NCBI GenBank assembly: GCA_034003725.1 | Contig: JAVEYB010000001.1 | Coordinates: 330,631-394,630 of the forward strand | Direction of reading: 5' to 3' | Source of the DNA: Candidatus Zixiibacteriota bacterium | GTDB taxonomy: Bacteria > Zixibacteria > MSB-5A5 > GN15 > FEB-12 | DNA: 64,000 nucleotides | In this document: in pieces, positions 29,301 through 36,402 of the stretch | Numbering within the stretch: position 1 is the first letter of the stretch | How the letters are laid out: each line of letters begins with the position of its first letter | Made by a program: the position numbers and the translations under genes | The notes under the pieces: generated by a model | The model's input: only the letters and a program-made list of their open reading frames with translations | Told to the model about the DNA's origin: nothing | The model's database searches: none

Positions 29301-29665
29301 TGACGCCGCTGCGCGGGTACGACTATTATGAGCTTTCCGGCAACCGCTTCGGACTGGTCAACTGGGAATTCCGTTTCCCCATGATCCAGTATTTCATCAT
29401 GCGGTATCCCCTGCCGCTGTTTCTGGCCAACGTCAACGGCGCCGTCTTCGCCGACGTCGGAGCGGCGTGGACCGACGACAATTTCAAGGGCGGGACAAGC
29501 ACTGACGGCCCGGGGCGCCTGAACGACATCAAGACCGGGTTCGGTTTCGGCCTGCGTGCGAATCTCTGGTTTATCCTGCTGCGCTACGACCTGGCGTGGT
29601 CGACCGATTTCGCCACCGTCTCCGACCGACCGACATCGTACTTCTCATTCGGCGCAGACTTCTAG
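26315..29665 (+). CDS. Large secreted protein: gluzincin-like peptidase, PD40 propeller and Omp85-like barrel
   Basis: 1116 aa. A signal peptide (1-22, cut after AQA) leads to a peptidase-MA-like domain with HELVH at 137-141 and LWFSEGMAEY (Glu175), the two-His plus Glu zinc site of gluzincins. Residues about 290-560 hold TolB/PD40-type propeller blades (FSPDGDKLAIF, WSPDGTKIAFA, VSADGTKLAFISAR). A Thr/Ala/Asp-rich linker (about 610-710) is followed by a C-terminal barrel of about 370 residues resembling the bacterial surface-antigen/Omp85 domain, with the final GADF ending in Phe. The whole probably spans the outer membrane. RBS AAAGGA precedes tandem ATGs. Confidence 0.8.
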   Translation: MMKKLTYVLVLALLLSAAAQAQETYFGKNKVRYKDFEWSYIQTRHFDIYFYENAYPTAKFAAAVMESSYVEISNALIYRLQRRIPVFVYNSHNDFQQTNIISGLLPEGVAGFTEAFKSRIVLPFNGSYSDFRHTLHHELVHGFQYDMLYGNMFTSLISRQRLFDMPLWFSEGMAEYLSMRGWDYWSDMFMRDATINGYLTPPLYISGYLAYRQGQSMVKYLADRYGDKKIGEILQKGKIYLTMDKAMKASINQDQEEFWKDFEKEMKRRYWPEINKRKEPDEFAKQLTRSGEDGSYFNEKPAFSPDGDKLAIFTDRSDYTEIVLISAIDGEHLKRLVKASRSGDLESLHSYVSGLSFSPDGRSLAFVAKSGGTDGIYLYSLDNDDIYLRKRFDYYNIVGPAWSPDGTKIAFAALDGHKRDLYVWDITADRVTQITDDRFDDSDPTWLPNSNELIFSSDRPHPANPVLNAVGHPQRDEAEGMPGGFVYGSYNLFRVTLETRRVSPVDVGPGPNTVPKVSADGTKLAFISARNGIDNLYVGFLDSGNFFAATNILGGVIHHSWGPEGDRIAMSVFHKGRFDIFVLKDIAPAGENGVLEPTDYVLGKYDKPFERTGETVVSAEDAAPPSDVTTPVTDTAVVSTDSTEAQTPAQLADASEADLPAVGSDTAAADTATTAAATDTTGNDGDGAPRGEFVDDEYVFRSDSMESDPLDTLMKDVTGGSTEYRTAPMEEPASFDSIPPRLPSGEYQIQKYKVKFTPDFVGGGLSYDTFFGLRGQSYFVFSDYLGNHQIYLATDLVNTIDQSNVQLFYFNYRKRINWGIGGFHTKNFYLDNNDFLFSDRFYGLQAYFSRPFSIFSRLQLSLSQYFIDRKYYDEPDPNFGNDRSSKVTTADFSWITDNILWGNTGPVNGRRAKVSVNAGVNLFDSDDVEYYAVEGDYRKYWHFAKTFSMAFRVAFGASEGETPKLYFLGGTTNWIGTRTLDAKVYDVENLYFSDVVTPLRGYDYYELSGNRFGLVNWEFRFPMIQYFIMRYPLPLFLANVNGAVFADVGAAWTDDNFKGGTSTDGPGRLNDIKTGFGFGLRANLWFILLRYDLAWSTDFATVSDRPTSYFSFGADF

Positions 29666-29695
29666 ACAGTGACACGTCCGCAGCGGCGTGTGACG

Positions 29696-29720
29696 GCGGG
29701 TGGCGTGCCACCCGCTTTTT
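29696..29720 (+). terminator. Intrinsic terminator of the 26315 gene
   Basis: GCGGGTGGC-GT-GCCACCCGC followed by TTTTT, 30 bp after the stop codon. Confidence 0.88.
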
Positions 29721-29732
29721 CGTTGTGCGGGG

Positions 29733-29766
29733 AAAAAGCAACGCGGCCGAGGGATCGACCGCGTTG
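29733..29766 (-). terminator. Intrinsic terminator of the Lon-like gene
   Basis: Minus strand CAACGCGG, 12-nt loop, CCGCGTTG then CTTTTT. It lies about 125 bp past the stop of the gene at 29892 and faces the plus-strand terminator at 29696. Confidence 0.7.
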
Positions 29767-29773
29767 AAATCGT

Positions 29774-29798
29774 TTGCTAATTAGCCTTGCGCATTGAA
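29774..29798. repeat. 25-bp direct repeat, left copy (flanks the Lon-like gene)
   Basis: Matches 32830-32854 at 23 of 25 positions (differences at the 6th and 13th bases). The right copy is the transcribed leader directly before tRNA-Glu; this copy has no tRNA after it. Confidence 0.7.
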
Positions 29799-29891
29799 CC
29801 AATCGCAAACAATGCAATTAACGCGCGAGGCAAAATACTGTCAAGTGCATTCTGCATCGCCGCCGCACCATTGAGCGTGCGACATGCACCC

Positions 29892-32423
29892 TCAGGTCCG
29901 ACTGCGACGGGACCGGGAAGGCGCTTTCTTCTTCGAGTTCTTCTTCGGCTGCGACTCGCTGTTGTTGTCGTCGTCCTTCTTGCTCTGACCGAACTCCTGC
30001 AGCGCGATCGCCATCTGCCGAAGCTTCTCATCGGCCTGCGCCAGCACGGACCCCTTCGTGAATCCGCCCGACGGCAGTCGCTCGCCGCCCGGTACGCCCG
30101 TGAGGACGGCGATTCCCTCGCTGATCGTCGCGACCGGCCAGATCGTAAACTTCTTCTTGCGGATCGCTTCGAGCACGTCGGGCCGAAGCATCAGGTCCTG
30201 CACGTTCTGGTGAGGAATGATCACGCCCTGATCGCCGGTCAGTCCGCGCGCTTCGCACACGTCGTAGAACCCTTCGATTTTCTCGTTGACGCCGCCGATC
30301 GGCTGGATCTCCCCTTTCTGATTGACCGAACCCGTGACCGCAACGCCCTGCCTGATCGGGATTGAGGTCAGCGCCGAGAGAATGCCGTATATCTCGGTTG
30401 ACGAGGCCGAGTCGCCGTCGACGCCGCTGTAGGACTGCTCGAACGAGATCGACGCCGACATCACCAGCGGTTTATCCTGGGCGAACATCTGCCGCAGGTA
30501 GCCGGTGAGCACGCCCACGCCTTTGTTGTGGATGGGCCCCGACAGATCGGCGTCGCGTTCGATATTGATCACCCCCGCTTTCCCCAGCGAGGTGTTGACC
30601 GTGATGCGGGTCGGCCGTCCGAACATGTATTCGCCGCCGGAGCTGTAGACGGCAAGGCCGTTTATCTGGCCGACCGCACTGCCTTTCGTATCCACCAGCA
30701 GCGTTTTCTGTTCGAACATCTCCTGAATTTTGTCTTCGACCAAATTGGCGCGCCGCCGCTTGTTGGCGACGGCAGAGTGGACGTCCTGCCGGGTCACGGT
30801 CTTGCCCCCGCGCTGCTGACAACAGAAAGCCGCTTCGCGCACGATGTCCGCGATCGCGGTGAAACGGACGCTGAGTTTTTCGCGGTGTCCCGCCACGCGG
30901 CGGCCGTATTCGGCGACCGCCTGCATGCCGCTCAAATCGTACGAGATCAGCGAATCCATGTCCACGCAGTGGCGAACGAATCGGTAGTACTCGAAGATGT
31001 TTTTCTCGGTGAGATCCATCACGCTGTCGAATTCAGCCTTGACCTTGAAGATCTTCTTGAAGTCTTCGTCGAGATTGTACAGCAAATGATAGATCCGGGA
31101 TTCGCCGATCAGGACCACCTTGACGTTGAGCGGAATCGGCTCCGGCTTGATACCGGAACCGGCCATCATGTAAAACGGGTCGTAGGCGGCGATCTCCAGC
31201 TCGGCGTTGCGCAGCGCGCGTTTCAACGGCCACCAGACCCCCGGTTCGCTGAGCACGTCCAGCGCGTTAAGCACGAGAAACCCGCCCGACGCTTTCAAGA
31301 GCGAACCCGAGTGAATCCGCGTGAAATCGGTGCGCCAGTAGCCGAACCGGTCGACCACGCGTTCCAGGGACCCGAACAGGTTTTTGTAGGTCGGTGATTT
31401 TTCGATGACGATCGGCACCTGTGTCTGCTCGGAGTTGTCCAGCACGAGATTGACCGAGAACTCCTCGAACGGCTCGCGCTTGCGGAACGGCGGCGCTTCC
31501 TCTTCGCCGCGACGGGGCTGAGCCTCGCGAAAGCGGTCCAGATCGCCGACCAGCGCCTCGGCAACCTCGTCGAGATAATCCACCACCTTGTCGTCCGGGT
31601 ATCGTTTCTTGAGCATGTTGACCTTGTCGGATACCAGCGGCGCCACCATGGAATGACGGAGTTTGTCGAGCGCGTCCTCGAGCTTCGAGGTGAGCTTTTT
31701 CGATTCGATCGTGGTGGTGTCGAAATCGCGGCGGAGCGAATCCCATTTGCGGCGCAGTTCATCGAGGCGCGCCAGCGGGAACTTGCCCTCTTTCGCGAGG
31801 CGTTCCAGTTTCTCGAGCGAGTTGGGCTCGTCGTCGATCAGCGGCTGGATTTCGTTGCGCACGCCAAGACCGGACTGAATCTGGACCATGACAAAACCGG
31901 CGTTGGTGAGTTTCTCCTCGAACTCGCTGATCAGTTCCTTCTGACGGTTTTCGAACTCGCGGACGATTCGGCTGTTGCGATCCTTGAAGTCCTCCGACAT
32001 GAAGATTTTCGGAACCACCTTGCGCACCGAGTCGATCAGATAGCCCATGTCTTTTTTGAAGCGCTTCCCCTCGCCGGCCTTAAACGTCAGCACCCTCGGA
32101 CTGTCTTCGTTTTTGAAGTTGTTGACGTAGCACACGTCGCTCAGCGACGGGTCATCGTGGTCGAGCTTCTCGAGCAGGTGTTTGATCGTGGTGGTGCGCC
32201 CCGTGCCGAGCATACCGGTCACGAATATGTTGTATCCGCGACTGCGGACATTGAGTCCAAGCCGGATGGCCTCGATAGCGCGGTCCTGTCCGATAATCTC
32301 ATCGCACGCGTCGAGACTGTCGCTGGAACGGATACCTCTGGGTTTATATGTGATCGAGTAATCGAGTTCTTTGAAGGAGAGTGGTCGCGGCATTGATGAA
32401 CGAGCTTTCTTGCGGGCAGGCAT
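29892..32423 (-). CDS. Lon-family ATP-dependent protease (AAA_32 type, LonC-like)
   Basis: 843 aa from ATG 32423 (GGAGG upstream); an in-frame ATG at 32474 gives an unconserved 17-residue extension. The N-terminal ATPase part has GMLGTGRTTT in the Walker A position (Arg in place of Lys), a coiled-coil insertion around 200-290, and GGFLVLNALDVL in the Walker B region. The C-terminal Lon peptidase domain holds GDSASS with the nucleophile Ser, and NEKIEGF with the catalytic Lys, followed by GVIIPHQN. This matches the Lon-related proteins with a split ATPase; they are cytoplasmic. A basic low-complexity tail ends the protein. Transcribed as a single gene with its own promoter and terminator. Confidence 0.9.
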   Translation of the reverse strand: MPARKKARSSMPRPLSFKELDYSITYKPRGIRSSDSLDACDEIIGQDRAIEAIRLGLNVRSRGYNIFVTGMLGTGRTTTIKHLLEKLDHDDPSLSDVCYVNNFKNEDSPRVLTFKAGEGKRFKKDMGYLIDSVRKVVPKIFMSEDFKDRNSRIVREFENRQKELISEFEEKLTNAGFVMVQIQSGLGVRNEIQPLIDDEPNSLEKLERLAKEGKFPLARLDELRRKWDSLRRDFDTTTIESKKLTSKLEDALDKLRHSMVAPLVSDKVNMLKKRYPDDKVVDYLDEVAEALVGDLDRFREAQPRRGEEEAPPFRKREPFEEFSVNLVLDNSEQTQVPIVIEKSPTYKNLFGSLERVVDRFGYWRTDFTRIHSGSLLKASGGFLVLNALDVLSEPGVWWPLKRALRNAELEIAAYDPFYMMAGSGIKPEPIPLNVKVVLIGESRIYHLLYNLDEDFKKIFKVKAEFDSVMDLTEKNIFEYYRFVRHCVDMDSLISYDLSGMQAVAEYGRRVAGHREKLSVRFTAIADIVREAAFCCQQRGGKTVTRQDVHSAVANKRRRANLVEDKIQEMFEQKTLLVDTKGSAVGQINGLAVYSSGGEYMFGRPTRITVNTSLGKAGVINIERDADLSGPIHNKGVGVLTGYLRQMFAQDKPLVMSASISFEQSYSGVDGDSASSTEIYGILSALTSIPIRQGVAVTGSVNQKGEIQPIGGVNEKIEGFYDVCEARGLTGDQGVIIPHQNVQDLMLRPDVLEAIRKKKFTIWPVATISEGIAVLTGVPGGERLPSGGFTKGSVLAQADEKLRQMAIALQEFGQSKKDDDNNSESQPKKNSKKKAPSRSRRSRT

Positions 32424-32456
32424 GCGGTCCTCCGTGCGCGGGGAAACGTTTCGGGC

Positions 32457-32485
32457 AATATAGACGCCGTGCACCGGGTATGCAA
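32457..32485 (-). promoter_or_regulatory. Candidate promoter for the Lon-like gene
   Basis: Minus strand TTGCAT, 17-bp spacer, TATATT; -10 about 34 bp upstream of the ATG at 32423. The rest of 32486-32794 is non-coding and shows nothing I can name. Confidence 0.6.
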
Positions 32486-32794
32486 GTCGGATGGGTAATC
32501 ACCTGACGGTCGGCGGCGCCGCGCAGCCGGCAGAGTATTTTTCGGGATTGGTGTCGAACGGCGGAGCGGTTGGGTCGGGTTGGTGGGCGGGATAACTTTT
32601 TACCGTATGGGGGGTTGTGAGCGTGGAGTGGTGTTTTTGCCGCATACGGTCATTTTGACATGCCAAATCGGCCTGTAATTGTGAAAGAAAAATACGCTAA
32701 AAGGGACAAAATGTGTGATTTGGTAAGCCCCTGTCGATCAGACTATTACCGGGCCGCCGACAAGACTATATTGGCGTACAAGAACTTAGCTCTC

Positions 32795-32822
32795 TTGACA
32801 CGATATAAAACCCTCATATATT
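32795..32822 (+). promoter_or_regulatory. Promoter of tRNA-Glu
   Basis: Plus strand TTGACA, 16-bp spacer, TATATT. A start near 32829 would leave a leader of about 28 nt before the mature tRNA. Confidence 0.75.
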
Positions 32823-32829
32823 CCGGCTG

Positions 32830-32854
32830 TTGCTTATTAGCATTGCGCATTGAA
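32830..32854. repeat. 25-bp direct repeat, right copy (tRNA-Glu leader)
   Basis: 23 of 25 bases match 29774-29798. It occupies the predicted leader between the promoter and tRNA-Glu. Confidence 0.7.
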
Positions 32855-32856
32855 TC

Positions 32857-32931
32857 GGCGGTATCGTCTAGTGGTTAGGACGGATGGTTCTCAGCCATCA
32901 AACCGGGGTTCGATTCCCCGTACCGCTACCA
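32857..32931 (+). tRNA. tRNA-Glu(CTC)
   Basis: Cloverleaf on the plus strand: acceptor GGCGGTA/TACCGCT (G1-U72 wobble), D-arm GTCTAGTGGTTAGGAC, anticodon stem GATGG/CCATC with loop TTCTCAG (anticodon CTC), T-arm CGGGG-TTCGATT-CCCCG, discriminator A and an encoded CCA. Unlike the two tRNAs at 7126 and 7229, CCA is encoded. Confidence 0.95.
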
Positions 32932-32936
32932 AGTGA

Positions 32937-32988
32937 TTGGAAAGCTCCTCAATCTTGGTTGTCATTGAGTGAGCTTTCCAATTTTTTT
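32937..32988 (+). terminator. Intrinsic terminator after tRNA-Glu
   Basis: TTGGAAAGCTC / GAGCTTTCCAA arms with inner CTCAAT/ATTGAG pairing, followed by T7. Confidence 0.9.
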
Positions 32989-33091
32989 GTCCTGCTATCG
33001 GGGCTCACCTCTCTTCAACACGAAGTTCCCGGCGCTGTTCATCTACAGCTTTGCCTGGATCGTTCCGATACAGTCGCTATAAGGAGCGACC

Positions 33092-34456
33092 ATGTCGGGC
33101 AGAGCAATCGTCTACGGTAAAATCGTCAGCGAGAAGGATAAGGTATCGATCGGTGAACGTTTCGGACCGGCGGCCGAGACGCTCACGTGGTATTCCGATC
33201 TGACGCTGTTTGATGCGGACAGCGCTCCGCTGACAGTCTTTGTCGATCTGGACAACCCGTTGTATGCCGACGCCGACTTTCTGCTTTCGGTGGCCACTGC
33301 CGGAGAGAAAGTGAAAATAATCGGCAAGGCCAAAAGCCCGTCGCTCGAAAGCGCCATGCGCGTCGCCAAGCTGGGGGTGTCGGAGATACTGACCGAAGCG
33401 CAGTGCCTGGAACGACTGCGGGCGTTGTTGCAGGAGCTGGAGGAGGCGCCGCGCCGCCAGCAACAGGTGACCACCAAATTCAATACACAGGCGCTGATCG
33501 GTTCCTCCGCAGCCATCGCCGAAATTCGCAAGACGATCAGGCTGCTGTCCGACGTGGATTTCCCCAGCGCGCTTATTCTCGGCGACACCGGCACCGGGAA
33601 AAGTCTCATCTCGAAGGTCCTGCACAACTCGGGTATCCGGGCGGATCACAATCTCGTGGAAGTGAACTGTTCCGCCATCCCCGATGAATTGTTCGAGTCG
33701 GAGTTGTTCGGTCATGTTCGCGGTGCGTTCACCGACGCCAAGTCCGACAAGGCGGGGCTGTTCGAGTATGCCGAAAACGGCACGTTGTTTCTCGACGAGG
33801 TGGGCAACCTGTCGGCTTCGGCGCAGGCGAAGCTGCTGAAAATTCTCGAAGACAAGAAGCTGCGCAAAGTGGGGACGGTCGATGAGAAGGATATCAACGT
33901 TCGTGTCGTGGCGGCAACCAATCTCGATCTGGAACGCGCGATCGAGCGCGGCGCTTTCCGCGAAGACCTTTATTACCGGCTGAATCTCCTCACCATCCGT
34001 ATTCCTCCGCTGGGCGAACGGCCGGAAGACATTCCCGAACTGATCGAGTATTACCTCGGCTATTACGCCACCAATTACGGCAAGCCGGGACTGATGATTA
34101 CGCCGGAGGCCGTCCAGTCGATGCAGCAATGCCGGTGGCCCGGAAACGTACGACAGCTCTGCAACGTCATAGAGCGGGCCGTCCTGCTGACGCGAAGCGG
34201 CGCGATCGGTCCCGACGACGTCAACGTGGCGCTGCGGACGGGTCGTATCACGGCGGCCGACCGCAGGCAGATCGTGGTCGACCTTCCGGACCAGGGAATC
34301 AGCCTCGATGAGATCGAGCAGAATATCGTCAAGCAGATCCTTAATATGTGCGACTGGAACAAGTCCGAGACCGCCCGACTGCTTCGAATCTCCCGCCCGC
34401 GTCTGCGCAGGATTATTGACGGGGCGGGACTGGAACAAAATCGGCGGAAACCGTAA
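33092..34456 (+). CDS. Sigma-54-dependent transcriptional activator (NtrC family) with degenerate receiver
   Basis: 454 aa. The AAA+ core has Walker A GDTGTGKS (164-171), the sigma-54 contact loop as GAFTDA (211-216; canonical GAFTGA), Walker B TLFLDEVGNL (231-240) and the ERPEDIPELIEYYL block. The C-terminus (about 415-450) is a Fis-type helix-turn-helix (KSETARLLRISRPRLRRII). Residues 1-115 have a receiver-like strand/helix order (LTVFVDLDNP..., AMRVAKLGVSEIL) but no clear phosphoacceptor pocket, so the input is probably not classic phosphorylation. RBS TAAGGAG precedes the ATG. A candidate sigma-54 promoter lies 190 bp past its stop. Confidence 0.9.
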   Translation: MSGRAIVYGKIVSEKDKVSIGERFGPAAETLTWYSDLTLFDADSAPLTVFVDLDNPLYADADFLLSVATAGEKVKIIGKAKSPSLESAMRVAKLGVSEILTEAQCLERLRALLQELEEAPRRQQQVTTKFNTQALIGSSAAIAEIRKTIRLLSDVDFPSALILGDTGTGKSLISKVLHNSGIRADHNLVEVNCSAIPDELFESELFGHVRGAFTDAKSDKAGLFEYAENGTLFLDEVGNLSASAQAKLLKILEDKKLRKVGTVDEKDINVRVVAATNLDLERAIERGAFREDLYYRLNLLTIRIPPLGERPEDIPELIEYYLGYYATNYGKPGLMITPEAVQSMQQCRWPGNVRQLCNVIERAVLLTRSGAIGPDDVNVALRTGRITAADRRQIVVDLPDQGISLDEIEQNIVKQILNMCDWNKSETARLLRISRPRLRRIIDGAGLEQNRRKP

Positions 34457-34645
34457 CGGTGGTATGATTCGTTCCAGTCTTCCCCCAATCACGCTAATCT
34501 CCTGTCATTCATTCACCTGAACTGTTTCGGCGTTTTCGGCGTGGTCCATTTCGTGCCGATAACGCTCTCCCGGCCGATCGATCAGTAGGTCGGCAGACTG
34601 CCGTAACCAACGGTCATGTCATAACTTGCATGGATGTCGCGGCGT

Positions 34646-34661
34646 CGGCATCGGGCTTGCG
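34646..34661 (+). promoter_or_regulatory. Candidate sigma-54 (-24/-12) promoter
   Basis: CGGCAT, five bases, TTGCG gives the required GG-N10-GC spacing and agrees with TGGCAC-N5-TTGCA at 8 of 11 positions. A start near 34673 would give a 45-nt leader before the lipoprotein ATG. Its position just after a sigma-54 activator gene strengthens the call. Confidence 0.5.
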
Positions 34662-34717
34662 TGGTATCTCCGCAGATGGAAAATTCACGGCCCACTACCA
34701 CTCGAAGGAGATGTCTG

Positions 34718-35275
34718 ATGTCACGATTCAAAAACCACAATGTCTGGCTTGCGGGGGCAATGCTGGTACTGGCGGGGGCACTGCTGGTAACGGGATGCTC
34801 GCGGTCACCGATCGGTGATACGTCGGCAACCACGGAACCGGTTCTGCTGCAGCGCGGATCGAGCACTCTTGCCGCGGCCAGTCTGGTCGGCGAGCTGTAT
34901 GCCGACAGCGTGATCTCCGCCGCGGAGGGTGGTCGCCTGGTGCTGCTGGATGTGGTGCTCGACATACCTGCCGGCGCCGTGCCAAACGATACGCTCTTCA
35001 GTATTTCGATTCCCGACCTCAGCAAATTCTACAACGACTTCGGAACCAGCGGCCTGGTGTTCGATAAGCCGGTAACAGTGACGATGAGTTACCGCGACGC
35101 CGATCTGACGGGCGTCGACGCCTCGTCGATTCGAATCGGCTACTTCAATGAGCAGTCCGGCCAGTGGGAAGATATGATTTGCACGGTAGACCCGGTGAAC
35201 ATGCTGGTCACGGCCCAGCTGGATCATTTCTCTGCGTACGGCCTGATTTCCGACAACCCCGGCGGCGGAAACTGA
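34718..35275 (+). CDS. Lipoprotein with ZU5-like domain
   Basis: 185 aa from ATG 34718, selected because GAAGGAG lies 7 bases upstream and because it begins the lipoprotein signal (LAGAMLVLAGALLVTGC). The mature part has VLDIPAGAVPNDTLFSISIPDL, which recalls the ZU5 core (PAGA), then MSYRDADL..., YFNEQSGQWEDM and a final DHFSAYGLI block also seen after ZU5-like modules. ZU5 domains mediate protein contacts and occur in bacterial surface lipoproteins. It is the first gene after the candidate sigma-54 promoter and probably in one operon with the two TPR genes. Confidence 0.75.
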   Translation: MSRFKNHNVWLAGAMLVLAGALLVTGCSRSPIGDTSATTEPVLLQRGSSTLAAASLVGELYADSVISAAEGGRLVLLDVVLDIPAGAVPNDTLFSISIPDLSKFYNDFGTSGLVFDKPVTVTMSYRDADLTGVDASSIRIGYFNEQSGQWEDMICTVDPVNMLVTAQLDHFSAYGLISDNPGGGN

Positions 35276-35310
35276 GACGACGATAGGAATGTCAACGCAG
35301 ACTCAAAACG

Positions 35311-36390
35311 ATGGATGAGACAATGAAAACGCTGACGAAAGAACAAACCGGAACGAGCTACCGCTCGGGCATTCGCGACGGCGCGGCACTGCTGGACTTG
35401 GCGCGGGGCTGGCTCAAGCAGGGCAACCCGGTGGTCGCACTTGAGTTGCTCAAGTCAGCCCTCGACACGCCCGAAGCCGACCACGACCGCACGGTCCGGG
35501 CCGGAATCCTCAAGGAAACCGGACGCGCCCTCATGATGCAATCGGACTGGACGGGTGCCGAGCGGTGTTACGTGGAAGCCGAGCGGCTCTTCCTGGATTT
35601 GGATGACTGCAAAGGGGCGTCGGAATGCGCCCGCAACCGCGCCAACATGTGCTTCCAGCAGGGCCGTTACCGCGACGCCGAAGAGTTGTGCGAGAAGGCT
35701 CTCGGCTGGGCGTCGACCGCCGGTCAGCACGAACTCCGCGCCACCATTCTCAACACCGTGGCTGCGATCAAGTCCGCCACCGGCGACCACCGCGGCGCGT
35801 TAAAGTCGTTCAAGCTCTGCCTGGCCGATTTCCAGGCCTCCGGAAACCTGATCCGCCAGGGATATGTCCTGCTCAATATCGGGCTGGCCGAAATCGAACT
35901 GCGCGACTTCACCGCCGCCGTGGACAGCCTCAACGACGCGCTGGCGATCGCGCTGAGTGAGAAAGACCTCACGCTGGTTGAAATCTGCTACCAGCATATC
36001 GCCCGCTGTTATCTCGAACAAAAGGAAACCGTCCTCGCGCGATCGGTCATCGACACGGCCCGCAAGATCCTGCCGGGGCTCAATTCACGGGCGCTGGAAG
36101 TCGAGCTGGCCCTGATCGAGTGCCGTATCCTTCGCGTGAGCGGTGATTTCGACGCCGCCGAACAGCTGGCCAAAGAAAGCTACCGCAAGGCTGTCGAACA
36201 CAAACTGGCCGCCCTGCAGGCGGATCTTTTGTGCGAACAGGGACACCTGCACCGTGAGTCCGGCCGGATCGACATCGCCGAAGCCACGTATAACGCCGCG
36301 GCTGCCCAATACCGACAGCTCGGTGTGGACCGGGGTTTCCAGGATGCGATCCAGGCTATCGAGCAGTTGAAACGGCGGACGGACCGGTAA
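35311..36390 (+). CDS. Tetratricopeptide-repeat protein
   Basis: 359 aa composed of TPR-like helical pairs (for example GRALMMQSDWTGAERCYVEAERLF, NRANMCFQQGRYRDAEELCEKAL, YQHIARCYLEQKETVLARSVIDTA). At least seven repeats can be counted across residues 25-350. There is no signal peptide or membrane segment, so it is cytoplasmic. The gene lies between the lipoprotein and the TPR-HD-GYP gene, spaced 35 and 12 bp, and resembles the TPR half of the latter. Start could also be the in-frame ATG at 35323. Confidence 0.85.
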   Translation: MDETMKTLTKEQTGTSYRSGIRDGAALLDLARGWLKQGNPVVALELLKSALDTPEADHDRTVRAGILKETGRALMMQSDWTGAERCYVEAERLFLDLDDCKGASECARNRANMCFQQGRYRDAEELCEKALGWASTAGQHELRATILNTVAAIKSATGDHRGALKSFKLCLADFQASGNLIRQGYVLLNIGLAEIELRDFTAAVDSLNDALAIALSEKDLTLVEICYQHIARCYLEQKETVLARSVIDTARKILPGLNSRALEVELALIECRILRVSGDFDAAEQLAKESYRKAVEHKLAALQADLLCEQGHLHRESGRIDIAEATYNAAAAQYRQLGVDRGFQDAIQAIEQLKRRTDR

Positions 36391-36402
36391 AGGGAACACA
36401 CC

